A DNA stretch of 64,000 bases from Streptomyces viridochromogenes DSM 40736 (GCF_000158955.1 NZ_GG657757.1:3362324-3426323); one strand, 5' to 3'; counted from the stretch's first letter, positions 37,533 through 46,657 are shown. Made by a program: numbers and translations. The notes: generated by a model from the sequence alone, not told the origin.

Positions 37533-37547
37533 GGAACGGGTCAGCAA

Positions 37548-37582
37548 AAAGAGACCCACGTCACGCGGACGTGGGTCTCTTT
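37548..37582 (-). terminator. Intrinsic terminator after the HelD-type helicase
   Basis: Perfect 15-bp stem (37548-37562 and 37568-37582), loop of 5, followed on the minus strand by a run of five T. It lies 200 bp past the helicase stop, and is also the nearest hairpin upstream of the malic enzyme promoter region. Confidence 0.85.
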
Positions 37583-37782
37583 CGAAGTTCAGGTGGCACC
37601 GACCCGCCATGCTCGCCTCGCGGCAAGTGGTCGCTCGTAGCGACGATGGTTGGGCCCGGGGGCTTGGATCGGGCCGGTGCCACATCCAGGCTAACAAACA
37701 GATCCCGTAAGGCCATTCCCGTACCGGGAGTTCATTTCACCGACAAGTGGGTATCGAGCCCCGGTTCCTGAGCCGGTCACTC

Positions 37783-40068
37783 TCAGTCCCTGAGAAGGTC
37801 GGGCACACCCGCCGCGTCCGGCTCGTCCCGCTGTGCCGAGACGACCGTGAGCTGCTGGGTGGCCCGGGTCAGCGCGACGTAGAGCACACGCAGGCCGGCC
37901 GGGGACTCGTCGGCGATCTCCGCCGGGGAGACCACGACCGTCGCGTCGTACTCCAGGCCCTTCGCCTCCAGGCTGCCGAGTGCCACGACCCGGTCGCCGA
38001 GCCCGGCGAGCCAGCGGCGGGCCTCCTCGCGGCGCTGCATGGCGACGACCACGCCGACGGTGCCGTCGACACGCTCCAGCAGCCGGGCCGCCTCGTTGCG
38101 GACGGTCTCGCCGAGGGTGTCCTCGACGACCGTGAAACGGGGCTCGACGCCCGTGGAGCGGACCGCTCTCGGGGATTCGGAGCCGGGCATCGCGAGGGCC
38201 AGCACCTTCGAGGCCAGCTCGGCGATCTCGGCCGGGTTGCGGTAGTTCACGGTGAGCTCGAAGCGGCGGCGCGGGCGGGTGCCGAGGGCCTCGTCGCGGG
38301 CCTCGGCGGCCTCGTCCGGGTCGGACCAGGAGGACTGGGCCGGGTCGCCGACGACCGTCCAGGTGGCGTGCCGGCCACGGCGGCCGACCATGCGCCACTG
38401 CATGGGTGTGAGGTCCTGGGCCTCGTCGACGATGACGTGGGCGTACTCGGTGCGCTCCGCCGCCAGCCGCTCGGCGCGCTCGCGCTGCGACTCCTCGCGC
38501 ACCGGCATCAGCTCCTCCAGGCCGGTGAGCTGGTCGAGCGGGTCGAGGTCGCGCTTCTTCCGGGGGCGGGCCGGGGCGCCGAGGATGGCCTGGAGCTCGT
38601 CGAGCATCGCGATGTCGTGCACGGAGCTGCCGTCGCGCCTGAGGGAGCGGGCGACCCTGCGGACCTCGCCGGGGTTCATGATCCGCCGGGCCCAGCGGCC
38701 GAGGCGGCGCTCGTCGGCCATGGCGGCCAGGACGGCCGCCGGGGTCAGCTCCGGCCACCAGGCGTCGAGGAAGGCGATGAAGGAGTCCTCGGAGGTGATG
38801 TCCTCGTCGAAGGAGGAGCGCAGCTCGGCGGCGAGTTCCGGGTCGCTGTGCCGGCCCGCCGCGCCGGACCGCTCCCACAGGGCGTCCAGGAGCAGTTTGC
38901 GGGCGCGGGGGCGCAGCAGGTTGACGGGGGCGGTGCCGCCGAGGACGGCGCGGCGGATGCCCGCCAGCTCCTCGGCCTCCAGCTCCAGCCGGCGGCCGAA
39001 GGCGACCACGCGCAGCCGGGTCGGTGAGTCGTTCAGCTCCAGGGCCCCGCGCGCGGCCTTGCGCAGCACCTTGATCATGCGGGACGAGCCCTTGGCGCGG
39101 GCTACGGACGGGGAGTCGTAGAGCGTGGCCTCGGCTCCCTCGACCAGGGAGCCGATGGCGCGGATGGCGACCTGGCCCTCCTCGCCGAGGGAGGGCAGCA
39201 CACCCTCGGTGTAGGCGACGAGCAGCGGGGTCGGCGAGACGATCAGGATGCCGCCCGCGTACCGGCGCCGGTCCTGGTAGAGGAGGTAGGCGGCGCGGTG
39301 CAGGGCGACGGCGGTCTTGCCGGTGCCGGGGCCGCCCTCGACGTAGGTCACGGAGGCGGCGGGGGCGCGGATGACCAGGTCCTGCTCGGCCTGGATGGAG
39401 GCGACGATGTCGCGCATGGTGTGGCTGCGGGCCTGGCCGAGCGCGGCCATCAGGGCGCCGTCGCCGATGACGGGCAGTTCCTGACCGCCCAGGAGGGCCT
39501 TCAGCTCGGGGCGCATGAGGTCGTCCTCGACGCCGAGCACCTTGCGGCCCTTGGAGCGGATGACCCGGCGCCGTACGACCCGGCCGGGGTCGACGGGCGT
39601 GGAGCGGTAGAAGGGGGCGGCGGCCGGGGCGCGCCAGTCGATGACCAGGGGGGTGTAGTCCTGGTCGAGGACGCCGATGCGGCCGATGTGCAGGGTCTCG
39701 GCGATGTCGGCGGTGTTGTCGTCCCGGACAGCGCCCTCGGCGGGCTCGACGGCGGTGTACGCGCCGTCGGGTCCCTTCTTGCCGTCCTTGCCGAGCAGCA
39801 GGTCGATGCGGCCGAAGAGGAAGTCCTCGAACTCGTTGTTGAGCCGGTTGAGGTGGATGCCCGCCCGGAAGACCTGCGCGTCCCGCTCGGCGAGCGCGCC
39901 GGGCGTGCCGACCTGGCCGCGCTGGGCCGCGTCGTTCATGAGGAACTCGGCCTCGTGGATCTTCTCCTCGAGGCGCAGGTACACCCGGTCCAGGTGTTCC
40001 TGTTCGACGCCGATCTCTCGGTCTCGCAGGGAGTCGAGCGCGGTTTCCTGTTGAGCCTGAGCGGCCAC
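37783..40068 (-). CDS. HelD/HelR-type RNA polymerase-associated helicase
   Basis: 761 residues from GTG 40068, with aaggggg 5-6 nt upstream. The N-terminal coiled coil (REIGVEQEHLDRVYLRLEEK) is the arm that enters RNA polymerase in HelD proteins. A UvrD-like motor follows: Walker A GGPGTGKTAV (about residues 245-254), VIVDEAQDLTPMQWRMVGRR, TWTVVGDPAQSSW and KGLEYDATVVVSP. These proteins dislodge stalled RNA polymerase; some Streptomyces members (HelR) also protect against rifamycins. I see no rifamycin-associated promoter element upstream, so a housekeeping role is as likely. Confidence 0.92.
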   Translation of the reverse strand: MAAQAQQETALDSLRDREIGVEQEHLDRVYLRLEEKIHEAEFLMNDAAQRGQVGTPGALAERDAQVFRAGIHLNRLNNEFEDFLFGRIDLLLGKDGKKGPDGAYTAVEPAEGAVRDDNTADIAETLHIGRIGVLDQDYTPLVIDWRAPAAAPFYRSTPVDPGRVVRRRVIRSKGRKVLGVEDDLMRPELKALLGGQELPVIGDGALMAALGQARSHTMRDIVASIQAEQDLVIRAPAASVTYVEGGPGTGKTAVALHRAAYLLYQDRRRYAGGILIVSPTPLLVAYTEGVLPSLGEEGQVAIRAIGSLVEGAEATLYDSPSVARAKGSSRMIKVLRKAARGALELNDSPTRLRVVAFGRRLELEAEELAGIRRAVLGGTAPVNLLRPRARKLLLDALWERSGAAGRHSDPELAAELRSSFDEDITSEDSFIAFLDAWWPELTPAAVLAAMADERRLGRWARRIMNPGEVRRVARSLRRDGSSVHDIAMLDELQAILGAPARPRKKRDLDPLDQLTGLEELMPVREESQRERAERLAAERTEYAHVIVDEAQDLTPMQWRMVGRRGRHATWTVVGDPAQSSWSDPDEAAEARDEALGTRPRRRFELTVNYRNPAEIAELASKVLALAMPGSESPRAVRSTGVEPRFTVVEDTLGETVRNEAARLLERVDGTVGVVVAMQRREEARRWLAGLGDRVVALGSLEAKGLEYDATVVVSPAEIADESPAGLRVLYVALTRATQQLTVVSAQRDEPDAAGVPDLLRD

Positions 40069-40129
40069 CCGGGCCCCCTTCTGACGTGCATGGCAGCCGT
40101 CTACCGTACGCGAAGGGGACCCCGGAAGG

Positions 40130-40960
40130 CTACGCGTCGACCTCGACGAGCCGCTTGCCGTCGAAGTTCACGACCTCGAAGTGGTCGATCTGGTTCGGGT
40201 CGAACGCGGCGCCGCCCTGGACGTAGAGGGGCTCCTTGGCGCGGTCGGTCTTGGCGTCCGGGATGCCGTAGCCCCAGTCCGGGACGGACCAGGAGGACAG
40301 GGTCTCGCGCTCGCCGTTCTTGCCGACCGCGACGAGGGCGCACTTCTGCGGGCCCTTGAGGTTCTTCAGCTCCAGGATCGTGCCGGTGCCCCAGTCCTTC
40401 TTCTGGAGGGCGACCGTCGCGGTGACCTTGGTGGTCGGATCGGTGGCGGTGATCTTGTCGGAGATGCCGTCGAAGGCTTCCTTGACGGGGCTCGACGCGA
40501 GCGGGCGGTTCTCCGCGCCGCCGCCGTCACCGCCGCCGTTCGTCGCGACGGCGACGAAGGGACCGCCGATGATCAGCGCGCCGGCCGCGGCCACCATGTA
40601 GAGACTGCGGCGGCGCTTCTGGGCGCGGCGTTCGGCGACCTCGTCGACGAGCTTCTCCACCACGCGCGGGCGGGGCTTGGCCGACAGCGACTCGCCGATC
40701 GCGGGCGTCCCGGAGCCGGGCAGGTCGGCGAGGGCGGCGAGCATCGGCTCCATGCCGGCCAGCTCGTCGAGCTGCTGGGCGCACCATTCGCAGGTGGCGA
40801 GGTGGGCTTCGAAAGCGGTTGCTTCGGCGTCGTCGAGGATGCCGAGGGCGTAGGCGCCGACGGTCTCGTGCTCGTTCGGCACCGGGGACTCCTGCATGGG
40901 ACCAGACATACCCATGCCTCCCGTACCGAACCCTTGGTTACCCCCGTAAACACTCATCAC
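40130..40960 (-). CDS. rsuA: Zinc-finger anti-sigma factor, membrane protein
   Basis: 276 residues from GTG 40960 (overlap GTGA) or 275 from ATG 40957 (TGATG); either way it is coupled to the sigma gene. The anti-sigma zinc domain shows NEHETVGAYALGILDDAEA and HLATCEWC, the H-x3-C-x2-C signature. One membrane helix at about residues 120-142 (LYMVAAAGALIIGGPFVAVA), then an extracytoplasmic DUF4469/RskA-type domain (GTGTILELKNLKGPQKCAL). Position and partner match S. coelicolor RsuA, the anti-sigma of SigU, whose loss causes a bald phenotype; the symbol rests on recalled synteny. Confidence 0.85.
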   Translation of the reverse strand: MMSVYGGNQGFGTGGMGMSGPMQESPVPNEHETVGAYALGILDDAEATAFEAHLATCEWCAQQLDELAGMEPMLAALADLPGSGTPAIGESLSAKPRPRVVEKLVDEVAERRAQKRRRSLYMVAAAGALIIGGPFVAVATNGGGDGGGAENRPLASSPVKEAFDGISDKITATDPTTKVTATVALQKKDWGTGTILELKNLKGPQKCALVAVGKNGERETLSSWSVPDWGYGIPDAKTDRAKEPLYVQGGAAFDPNQIDHFEVVNFDGKRLVEVDA

Positions 40961-41538
40961 GCCGTCACCCCCCGCTCCTCCAGTGCCAGCTTCATCGAAC
41001 GCAGGGCGTAGAACACCCTGGAGCGGACGGTGCCGCTGGGTATGCCCAGGGTCTCGGCCGCCTCATTGACGGTACGCCCCTTGAAGTACGTCTCGACGAG
41101 CACCTCCCGGTGAGCCGGGGTCAGGTCGTCGAGTGCGTCCGACAGAGTCATCAGCCACAGCGCCTTGTCGATCTCGTCCTCCGCGGGGATGACCTCCAGC
41201 GGCGACGGGTCGACCTCCTGCGGCCGGGCCTGCCGGCTGCGGTGGCCGTCGATGACGATGCGCCGGGCGACCGTCACCAGCCAGGGGCGTACCGATCCGG
41301 TCGCCCGATTGAGCTGACCGGCGTTCTTCCAGGCACGGATGAGCGTCTCCTGCACGACGTCCTCGGCGCGTTGCCGGTCTCCGGCGACCAGGCGCAGGAC
41401 ATACGCGAGCAGGGGTCCGGCGTGTTCGCGATACAGCGCACGCATCAACTCCTCGTCGGGTTCCGAGGGCTGGGACATGCGATGTCGGGCCCTCGGTGCA
41501 CGTTCATTGGCCACGACGGAATCCTTGCGCACGCCCAC
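40957..41538 (-). CDS. sigU: ECF RNA polymerase sigma factor
   Basis: 193 residues from GTG 41538; ATG 41478 (MSQPSEPDEE) is an alternative giving 173. Region 2 is EELMRALYREHAGPLLAYVL and RAEDVVQETLIRAWKN; region 4 is LDDLTPAHREVLVETYFKGR and EAAETLGIPSGTVRSRVFYA. It directs RNA polymerase to a stress or development regulon when released from the membrane anti-sigma encoded next. Synteny (between a HelD helicase and nnaR-narK) suggests SigU of S. coelicolor; other Streptomyces annotate this as SigL-like. Confidence 0.88.
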   Translation of the reverse strand: MGVRKDSVVANERAPRARHRMSQPSEPDEELMRALYREHAGPLLAYVLRLVAGDRQRAEDVVQETLIRAWKNAGQLNRATGSVRPWLVTVARRIVIDGHRSRQARPQEVDPSPLEVIPAEDEIDKALWLMTLSDALDDLTPAHREVLVETYFKGRTVNEAAETLGIPSGTVRSRVFYALRSMKLALEERGVTA

Positions 41539-41806
41539 CTCCGGTGTCCGGGGGTTCCCCCAGTCGGTCGCTCCACATGCCGTACGGACGCGAGCCGTTG
41601 GGTGTTCAAAGGGACGTGACAGATTTCTTCGAGATGACGTGACGAGCGGGACATGGGGTCACATTCCCACCCCGCGTTCTTTACATTTCCGCCACATCGG
41701 CAAGATCAAGCCAGTGCTTCCCTACGGGGGCGTAGGTAAACGACATGTAATCGAAATCACTTCGACAGTGCGGTCGCAGAAGTCGCAATTAGGACAGAGG
41801 AATTGG

Positions 41807-41866
41807 ATGTACCAGGCACTCAATTCCCTTGCGGCGAGGGGCAAAAGGGAATTAGAGGGCCCCTAA
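41807..41866 (+). CDS. Possible 19-residue small ORF upstream of sigU
   Basis: ATG 41807 follows gaggaattgg (a good ribosome site) and reads MYQALNSLAARGKRELEGP then TAA. The 160 bp upstream are AT-richer than the surroundings, as a promoter would be. It overlaps the end of the convergent CGNR gene by 4 bp. It could be a real small gene, the remnant of a longer one, or chance. Confidence 0.3.
   Translation: MYQALNSLAARGKRELEGP
41822..41853 (-). terminator. Stem-loop after the CGNR gene
   Basis: aattccctt (41822-41830) pairs with aagggaatt (41845-41853) around a 14-nt loop, 10 bp past the CGNR stop. AT-rich for this genome. The rest of the 324-bp gap (41539-41862) carries the sigU promoter; no clear boxes were identified. 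Confidence 0.45.
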
Positions 41867-42456
41867 GCGCGAGCGAGTGCCGCGCGGCGGCGGTGCCGGG
41901 CGACGCGTTCGCGGTTCCCGCAGACCTCACTGGAGCACCAGCGCCTTCTGCGTCCCCGGGAGGTGTCGAGGTACACGATCCGGCAGTTGTCGCCCTCGCA
42001 CTGGCGCAGGGCCGCGCGGGCGACGGGGTCGGTGAGCAGGTCGACGGCGTCCCGGGCGACGGCCGCGAGCAGGGCGGCGCAGCCGGGCGGGCCGTCCACC
42101 TGCCGTACGAGCTCGCCGTCCGATCCACGGACGGCTCGCGGGGCGGGAGGCGCGGTCCGCGCGAGGTCGTTGACATGCGCGAGCGCGCGGTCGTACGCCC
42201 GGGCTCCCGGCCGCGACCAGCCGCGCACCAACCGGTCCGTGTGGACGCGCAGTTCACGGAAGGCGACCAGCCAGCCGTCGTCGACGTGGGCCAGGGCGGT
42301 GCCCGCCGGGACGAGCCCGGAGCCGGTGATCCAGGCGCGCAGCACGTCCACGGAGTCGAGCCGCTCCTCCGGGTGCGTGGTGGAGAGCAGATCCAGGCAG
42401 ATCCGCCCGGCATCGAACCGCAGCTCATAGGGGGCCGTGGCCGTACCCAGTGCCAT
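41863..42456 (-). CDS. CGNR zinc-finger regulator
   Basis: 197 residues from ATG 42456 (MALGTATAPYELRFDAGRIC). The C-terminal CGNR motif is complete: CEGDNCRIVYLDTSRGRRRR then WCSSEVCGNRERVARHRRR, with four Cys placed for zinc. The N-terminal ABATE domain is helical and probably binds a ligand (DLLSTTHPEERLDSVDVLR). Such proteins are taken to be transcriptional regulators. Its leader contains an accccctcg-type hairpin (42479-42498). Upstream nnaR is in the same direction, 245 bp away. Confidence 0.92.
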   Translation of the reverse strand: MALGTATAPYELRFDAGRICLDLLSTTHPEERLDSVDVLRAWITGSGLVPAGTALAHVDDGWLVAFRELRVHTDRLVRGWSRPGARAYDRALAHVNDLARTAPPAPRAVRGSDGELVRQVDGPPGCAALLAAVARDAVDLLTDPVARAALRQCEGDNCRIVYLDTSRGRRRRWCSSEVCGNRERVARHRRRAALARA

Positions 42457-42701
42457 GTGCCTGTCACCGCCTAGGGGTACCCCTCGAGCGCGAGGGGTCG
42501 GTGAGATGCCAGTGAGGGGGGCTGGGAAACCGTTCCCTCTTACAGTGCCTGCCCACGGCAGCGCCGGAAACCCCTCGCACGGGCAGGACTGCCACGCGCA
42601 CCGGAAATCAGCCCCGGCCGACGAACGCCGCCTGGGCAGCACCCTCTGGGGCCGCCGGCGCGCGTCACCGTGGCTGTTTTTCGCTCAACTCGCGGGGCGC
42701 C

Positions 42702-43853
42702 TCACGCGTCCACGTACTTCGTTTCCGCCGCCGGGTCCAAGGCCAGGCGGTAGCCCCGCTTGACCACCGTCTGGATCAGCTTGGGGGTGCCGAGGGCCGT
42801 GCGGAGGCGGGCCATGGCCGTTTCGACCGCGTGTTCGTCGCGGCCGGCGCCGGGCAGTGCGCGGAGCAGGTCCCCGCGGGCGACCACCCAGCCGGGACGG
42901 CGGGCCAGGGCGCGGAGGAGGGACATGCCGGCGGGCGGTACGGGCTTGAGGTCGCCGTCGACCAGGACGGCATGGCCGCGGATCTCCACCCGGTGCCCCG
43001 CGACCGGCAGCGTCCGCGCCCGGCCCGGCAGCTCCTGGCAGAGGAGCTGGACCAGAGGGCCGAGCCGGAAGCGTTCGGGCTGGACCGTGTCGACTCCGTG
43101 GGCCTGGAGCGGCAGCGCGGTGACCGGGCCGACACAGGCGGGCAGGACGTCGTGGCCCAGGGCGGCCAGGATCTCCGGGAGGAGGCCGCGTTCCCCGGCC
43201 CGGGACAGAAGGGACGCCGCGGCCGGGGCGCTGGTGAAGGTCAGCGCGTCCAGGCCCCGGGAGACCATCGCGTCGAGGAGACGGTCCACCGGGCCGATGT
43301 CCTCCGGCGGCATCCACCGGTACACCGGCACGCCGACGACCTCGGCCCCGCCCTCCCGCAGCGCCTCCACGAACCCGGGCAGCGGCTCGCCGTGCAGCTG
43401 GATCGCGATCCGCGAGCCCTCGACGCCCTCCTCCAGCAGCCGGTCCAGCACCTCCGCCATGGACTCCGACGACGGCGACCACTCCTCCGTCAGCCCGGCC
43501 GCCCGCACCGCGCCCTTGACCTTGGGCCCCCGCGCCATGATCCGTGCGCCGCCGAGACGCGACAGCAGGTCGTCGCCGAGCCCCCAGCCGTCGGCGGCCT
43601 CGACCCAGCCCCGGAAGCCGATCGCGGTCGTGGCGACCACGATGTCCGGCACCTGCTGGATGATCTCCTTCGTCGCGGCCAGCAGCTCGGTATCGTCGGC
43701 GAGCGGCACGATCCGCAGGGCAGGGGCGTGCAGGACGGCGGCACCGCGTCGCTGCAGCAGCGCCCCGAGTTCGTCGGCCCGGCGCGCGGCCGTCACACCC
43801 ACGGTGAACCCCGCAAGGGGTCCGTGGTCCGGTCGCTGTTGTTCCTCGGTCAT
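42702..43853 (-). CDS. nnaR: Uroporphyrinogen-III synthase-like protein fused to OmpR winged helix (NnaR)
   Basis: 383 residues from ATG 43853. Residues about 15-265 are a HemD fold (FTVGVTAARRADELGALLQR, LDALTFTSAPAAASLL); residues about 285-375 are an OmpR-type DNA-binding domain (MSLLRALARRPGWVVARGDL, AVETAMARLRTALGTPKLIQ, VVKRGYRLAL). This fusion next to narK is the signature of NnaR, which cooperates with GlnR to activate nitrate and nitrite assimilation genes in S. coelicolor (SCO2958 as I recall). It is probably not a haem-pathway enzyme. Confidence 0.88.
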   Translation of the reverse strand: MTEEQQRPDHGPLAGFTVGVTAARRADELGALLQRRGAAVLHAPALRIVPLADDTELLAATKEIIQQVPDIVVATTAIGFRGWVEAADGWGLGDDLLSRLGGARIMARGPKVKGAVRAAGLTEEWSPSSESMAEVLDRLLEEGVEGSRIAIQLHGEPLPGFVEALREGGAEVVGVPVYRWMPPEDIGPVDRLLDAMVSRGLDALTFTSAPAAASLLSRAGERGLLPEILAALGHDVLPACVGPVTALPLQAHGVDTVQPERFRLGPLVQLLCQELPGRARTLPVAGHRVEIRGHAVLVDGDLKPVPPAGMSLLRALARRPGWVVARGDLLRALPGAGRDEHAVETAMARLRTALGTPKLIQTVVKRGYRLALDPAAETKYVDA

Positions 43854-43885
43854 GGCTCTCGTCCCGCGTCGAGTCGTCGTACCGC

Positions 43886-43904
43886 GTAAGTACGGCGTAC
43901 CTAC
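43886..43904. promoter_or_regulatory. Imperfect palindrome upstream of nnaR
   Basis: gtaagtac-ggc-gtacctac at 43886-43904 is an 8+3+8 inverted repeat with one mismatch, 33 bp before the nnaR start. It is well placed for autoregulation or GlnR/NnaR control, but the protein that binds is not shown by the sequence. Confidence 0.4.
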
Positions 43905-43969
43905 ATGCCGATCGAGCCTGTCAACGGCTCGTGACAGGCCCGGATCAGCTTGATGTCGTCGGTGTTACG

Positions 43970-45355
43970 TCACACCTCGGCGTAACTGAGCTGTGGCTTC
44001 GCCTCCGAGGTCGTCGTGGTGGCGGGTACCCCGCGTGCCGTACGTCGAAGGTATACGGCCCATGTGACCCCGAAGCAGACCACGTAGAAGGCGAGGAAGG
44101 CGACGAACGCGCCGGTGCCGGAGCCGTAGGAGAGGAAGGACTGGCGGAAGGCGAGGTTGATGGCGACACCGCCGAGCGCGCCCACCGCGCCGATGAGCCC
44201 CATGGAGGCACCGGAGAGCCGGCGCCCGTAGGCCGCGGCCTCCTCGCCCCGCAGCCCCTTGGCCAGGGCCTTGTTCTGGAAGATGCCCGGGATCATCTTG
44301 AACGTCGACCCGTTGCCGAGCCCGCTGAGCACGAACAGCACCACGAACGCCGCCGTGAACAGCGCCAGCGACTTCTCCATGGAGGCACCGATCAGCACCG
44401 CCGTGGCGACGCCCATCCCGACGTAGTTCCACAGGCTGATCCGCGCGCCGCCATAGCGGTCGGCGAGCCAGCCGCCGAGGGGCCGGATGAGGGAGCCGAG
44501 CAGCGGGCCGAGGAACGTGACGTACGCGGCCTGCAGCGGCGTACGGCCGAACTGGTTCTGCAGGACCTGGCCGAAGGCGAAGCTGTAGCCGATGAACGAG
44601 CCGAACGTGCCGATGTAGAGGACGGACATGATCCACGTGTGGGCGTCCCGCGCGGCGTCCTTGGCGGCACCGGTGTCGTTCTTGACGTTCTCCAGGTTGT
44701 CCATGAAGAGCGCGGCCATGACGGCGGCCACGACGATCAGCGGGATGTAGATCCCGAGCAGCACGCGCGGGCCGCCGCCGGCGCCGATGATCGCGAGCGC
44801 GGCCAGCTGGATCACCGGCACGCCGATGTTGCCGCCGCCCGCGTTCAGACCGAGGGCCCAGCCCTTCTTCCGCAGCGGGAAGAAGGCGTTGATGTTGGTC
44901 ATCGAGGAGGCGAAGTTGCCTCCGCCGATGCCGGCCAGCAGTCCGACGAGCAGGAAAGTGGAGAAGGAGGTGCCCGGCTCCATCACGGTGAACGCGGCGA
45001 CGGTCGGGACCAGGAGGAGGGCGGCGGAGATGATCGTCCAGTTCCGCCCGCCGAAGATCGCCACGGCGAAGGTGTAGGGGACGCGGACGACGGCGCCGAC
45101 GAGCGTGACCATCGAGGTCAGCATGAACTTGTCGGCCGGGGTCAGCCCGTACTCCGGGCCCATGAAGAGGACCAGTACGGACCACAGGGTCCAGACCGAG
45201 AAGCCGATGTGCTCGGACAGCACGGAGAAGTAGAGGTTGCGGCGGGCGACCTTCTCCCCCGTCTCGTTCCAGAAGGTCTCGTTCTCCGGATCCCAGTGCC
45301 GGATCCAGCGTCCGCCCCTGCTCGGGGGTGCGGGTGCCGTGCCAGGGCCTGTCAT
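43970..45355 (-). CDS. narK: Nitrate/nitrite transporter, NarK family
   Basis: 461 residues from ATG 45355 with ggagg about 5 nt upstream. Twelve membrane helices of the NNP branch of MFS. Both nitrate-signature segments are present: GIGGGNFASSMTNINAFFP in helix 5 region and GGNIGVPVIQLAALAIIG. Assimilatory uptake or exchange of nitrate/nitrite is expected. It is 116 bp upstream of nnaR in the same direction and has a GlnR-box-like element in its promoter. Confidence 0.95.
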   Translation of the reverse strand: MTGPGTAPAPPSRGGRWIRHWDPENETFWNETGEKVARRNLYFSVLSEHIGFSVWTLWSVLVLFMGPEYGLTPADKFMLTSMVTLVGAVVRVPYTFAVAIFGGRNWTIISAALLLVPTVAAFTVMEPGTSFSTFLLVGLLAGIGGGNFASSMTNINAFFPLRKKGWALGLNAGGGNIGVPVIQLAALAIIGAGGGPRVLLGIYIPLIVVAAVMAALFMDNLENVKNDTGAAKDAARDAHTWIMSVLYIGTFGSFIGYSFAFGQVLQNQFGRTPLQAAYVTFLGPLLGSLIRPLGGWLADRYGGARISLWNYVGMGVATAVLIGASMEKSLALFTAAFVVLFVLSGLGNGSTFKMIPGIFQNKALAKGLRGEEAAAYGRRLSGASMGLIGAVGALGGVAINLAFRQSFLSYGSGTGAFVAFLAFYVVCFGVTWAVYLRRTARGVPATTTTSEAKPQLSYAEV

Positions 45356-45422
45356 GACGCCTCCACTTGCTCCGGGACTCGGTCGTACTACGAGTGGCTG
45401 GTTCCGAAGGTAGGGAGGACGC

Positions 45423-45470
45423 GTTTCGTGGCTGTGCCAGCGAGTGACCGCAAGGGAACGTTGCTCTCAC
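45423..45470. promoter_or_regulatory. GlnR-box-like elements upstream of narK
   Basis: On the plus strand gtgac-N6-ggaac-N6-ctcac (45444-45470) follows the actinobacterial GlnR pattern gTnAC-n6-GaAAC-n6-gTnAC with one change per block. Just beside it, on the minus strand, ggcac-N6-gaaac (45423-45438) keeps the gaaac half exactly. The site is 68-115 bp upstream of the narK start. GlnR control of narK is established for S. coelicolor; the assignment here is by pattern only. Confidence 0.45.
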
Positions 45471-45510
45471 CCCGGGCTCGGGCGGGATGAGAGGTCCGGT
45501 GCCGTTCGGG

Positions 45511-46546
45511 TCAGCCTTGCGGGGGCTGCCAGTGTGGATTCTGCTGCGGGTACGGCTGGGGGTGGGGCGGCTGCGGGGCGTAGGGACCGGGCTGCTGCTG
45601 AGGCGGGTACGGCGCGGGGGCGGGCTGGGCTCCGTACGGCGCGGCGGCGGGCTGGGCTCCGTACGGGCCGGGCGCGGGGTGCGTTCCGTACGGGCCGGGC
45701 GCGGGCTGGGCGGGATACGGCCCCGGTGCCGGCTGGGAGGGATACGCCCCCGGCGCCGGCTGGGCGTACGGGCCTGGTGCCTGCTGGGCGTGACCCGCGG
45801 GGGGCGGCCGGCACCCCGGGCACCTGGCCCGGCTGCATCCCGGGCGCCTGCGGCGGAGCACCCGCATGGCCCGGCACCCCGGCCCCCGGCGCACCGCCGT
45901 ATGGCCCGCCGGCGTACGGTCCGCCGCCGAACGGGTTCCCCTGCCCCGGCGGTTGCGCCCCGGGCGGCAGGTAGCGCAGCCGTCCGCTCTCCTCCCGCAC
46001 CGGCGTGAAGCCCGCCGCCTGCAACCGCGCGGCGAACTTCGCGTTGCGCCTGCGCGTGACCAGCAGTCCGATGCCGAAGACCGCCATGACCAGCAGCCAC
46101 ACCACGCCCGCCGCGACGAAGTCGGAGGACTCCCCGCCGGAGCGGAGGGCGAGGACCACGCAGCCGACGGTGACGCCGAGGGCCGCGTACCCCATGCGCT
46201 TCTCGGCGTTCTTGCCGGTGAGGTCGAAGTTGATACGGGCCTTGAGAAGCTCGAACGCGTCGGGCACGAGGGGCGGCAGGGAGACGCCGTCGGAGGCGTT
46301 CGGGTACTGCGCCCAGTTCTGCCCGGCCCGGGCCCTGGCCTGTGGGCTGGGGTCGGGCAGGACCAGCATGGTGAGCGCGCCGTTGCGGCCGCTGCTCTGC
46401 CGGACGTCCGCGTACTCGTAGCCGAACTGCTGCGCGATGAAGGCCAGTCGGGCCAGCTTCTTCACGGACGCCATCGGGCTGGTGAGCTCGACGGGTTCGC
46501 CACTCGCCATCAGCCGCAGCATCTTCTGTGTCTGCCGCTTACTCAT
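45511..46546 (-). CDS. Membrane protein with Pro/Gln/Tyr-rich tail, frameshifted in a G6 tract
   Basis: Starts at ATG 46546 (MSKRQTQKMLRLM). Residues to about 130 are soluble and conserved-looking (VELTSPMASVKKLARLAFIA, RQSSGRNGALTMLVLPDPSP); two membrane helices follow (YAALGVTVGCVVLALR, VVWLLVMAVFGIGLLVT), then RLQAAGFTPVREESGRLRYLP and a Gly/Pro tail. At the six G of 45799-45804 the frame turns into Arg-rich nonsense running to 45467, while the neighbouring frame continues as PYAQPAPGAYPSQPAPG repeats to a stop at 45511. Removing one G restores one protein of about 343 residues. Function unknown. Confidence 0.7.
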
Positions 46547-46657
46547 TCCCCACCGCTTCCGCCGGCCACCGTGTTCACTTGCGCAACTCGGGCAGTTTTC
46601 CACACGGGGAACGGCCGGCGGAACGCGGTCCCGCTGCCGCGGAGGCGGCGGCCCTGG

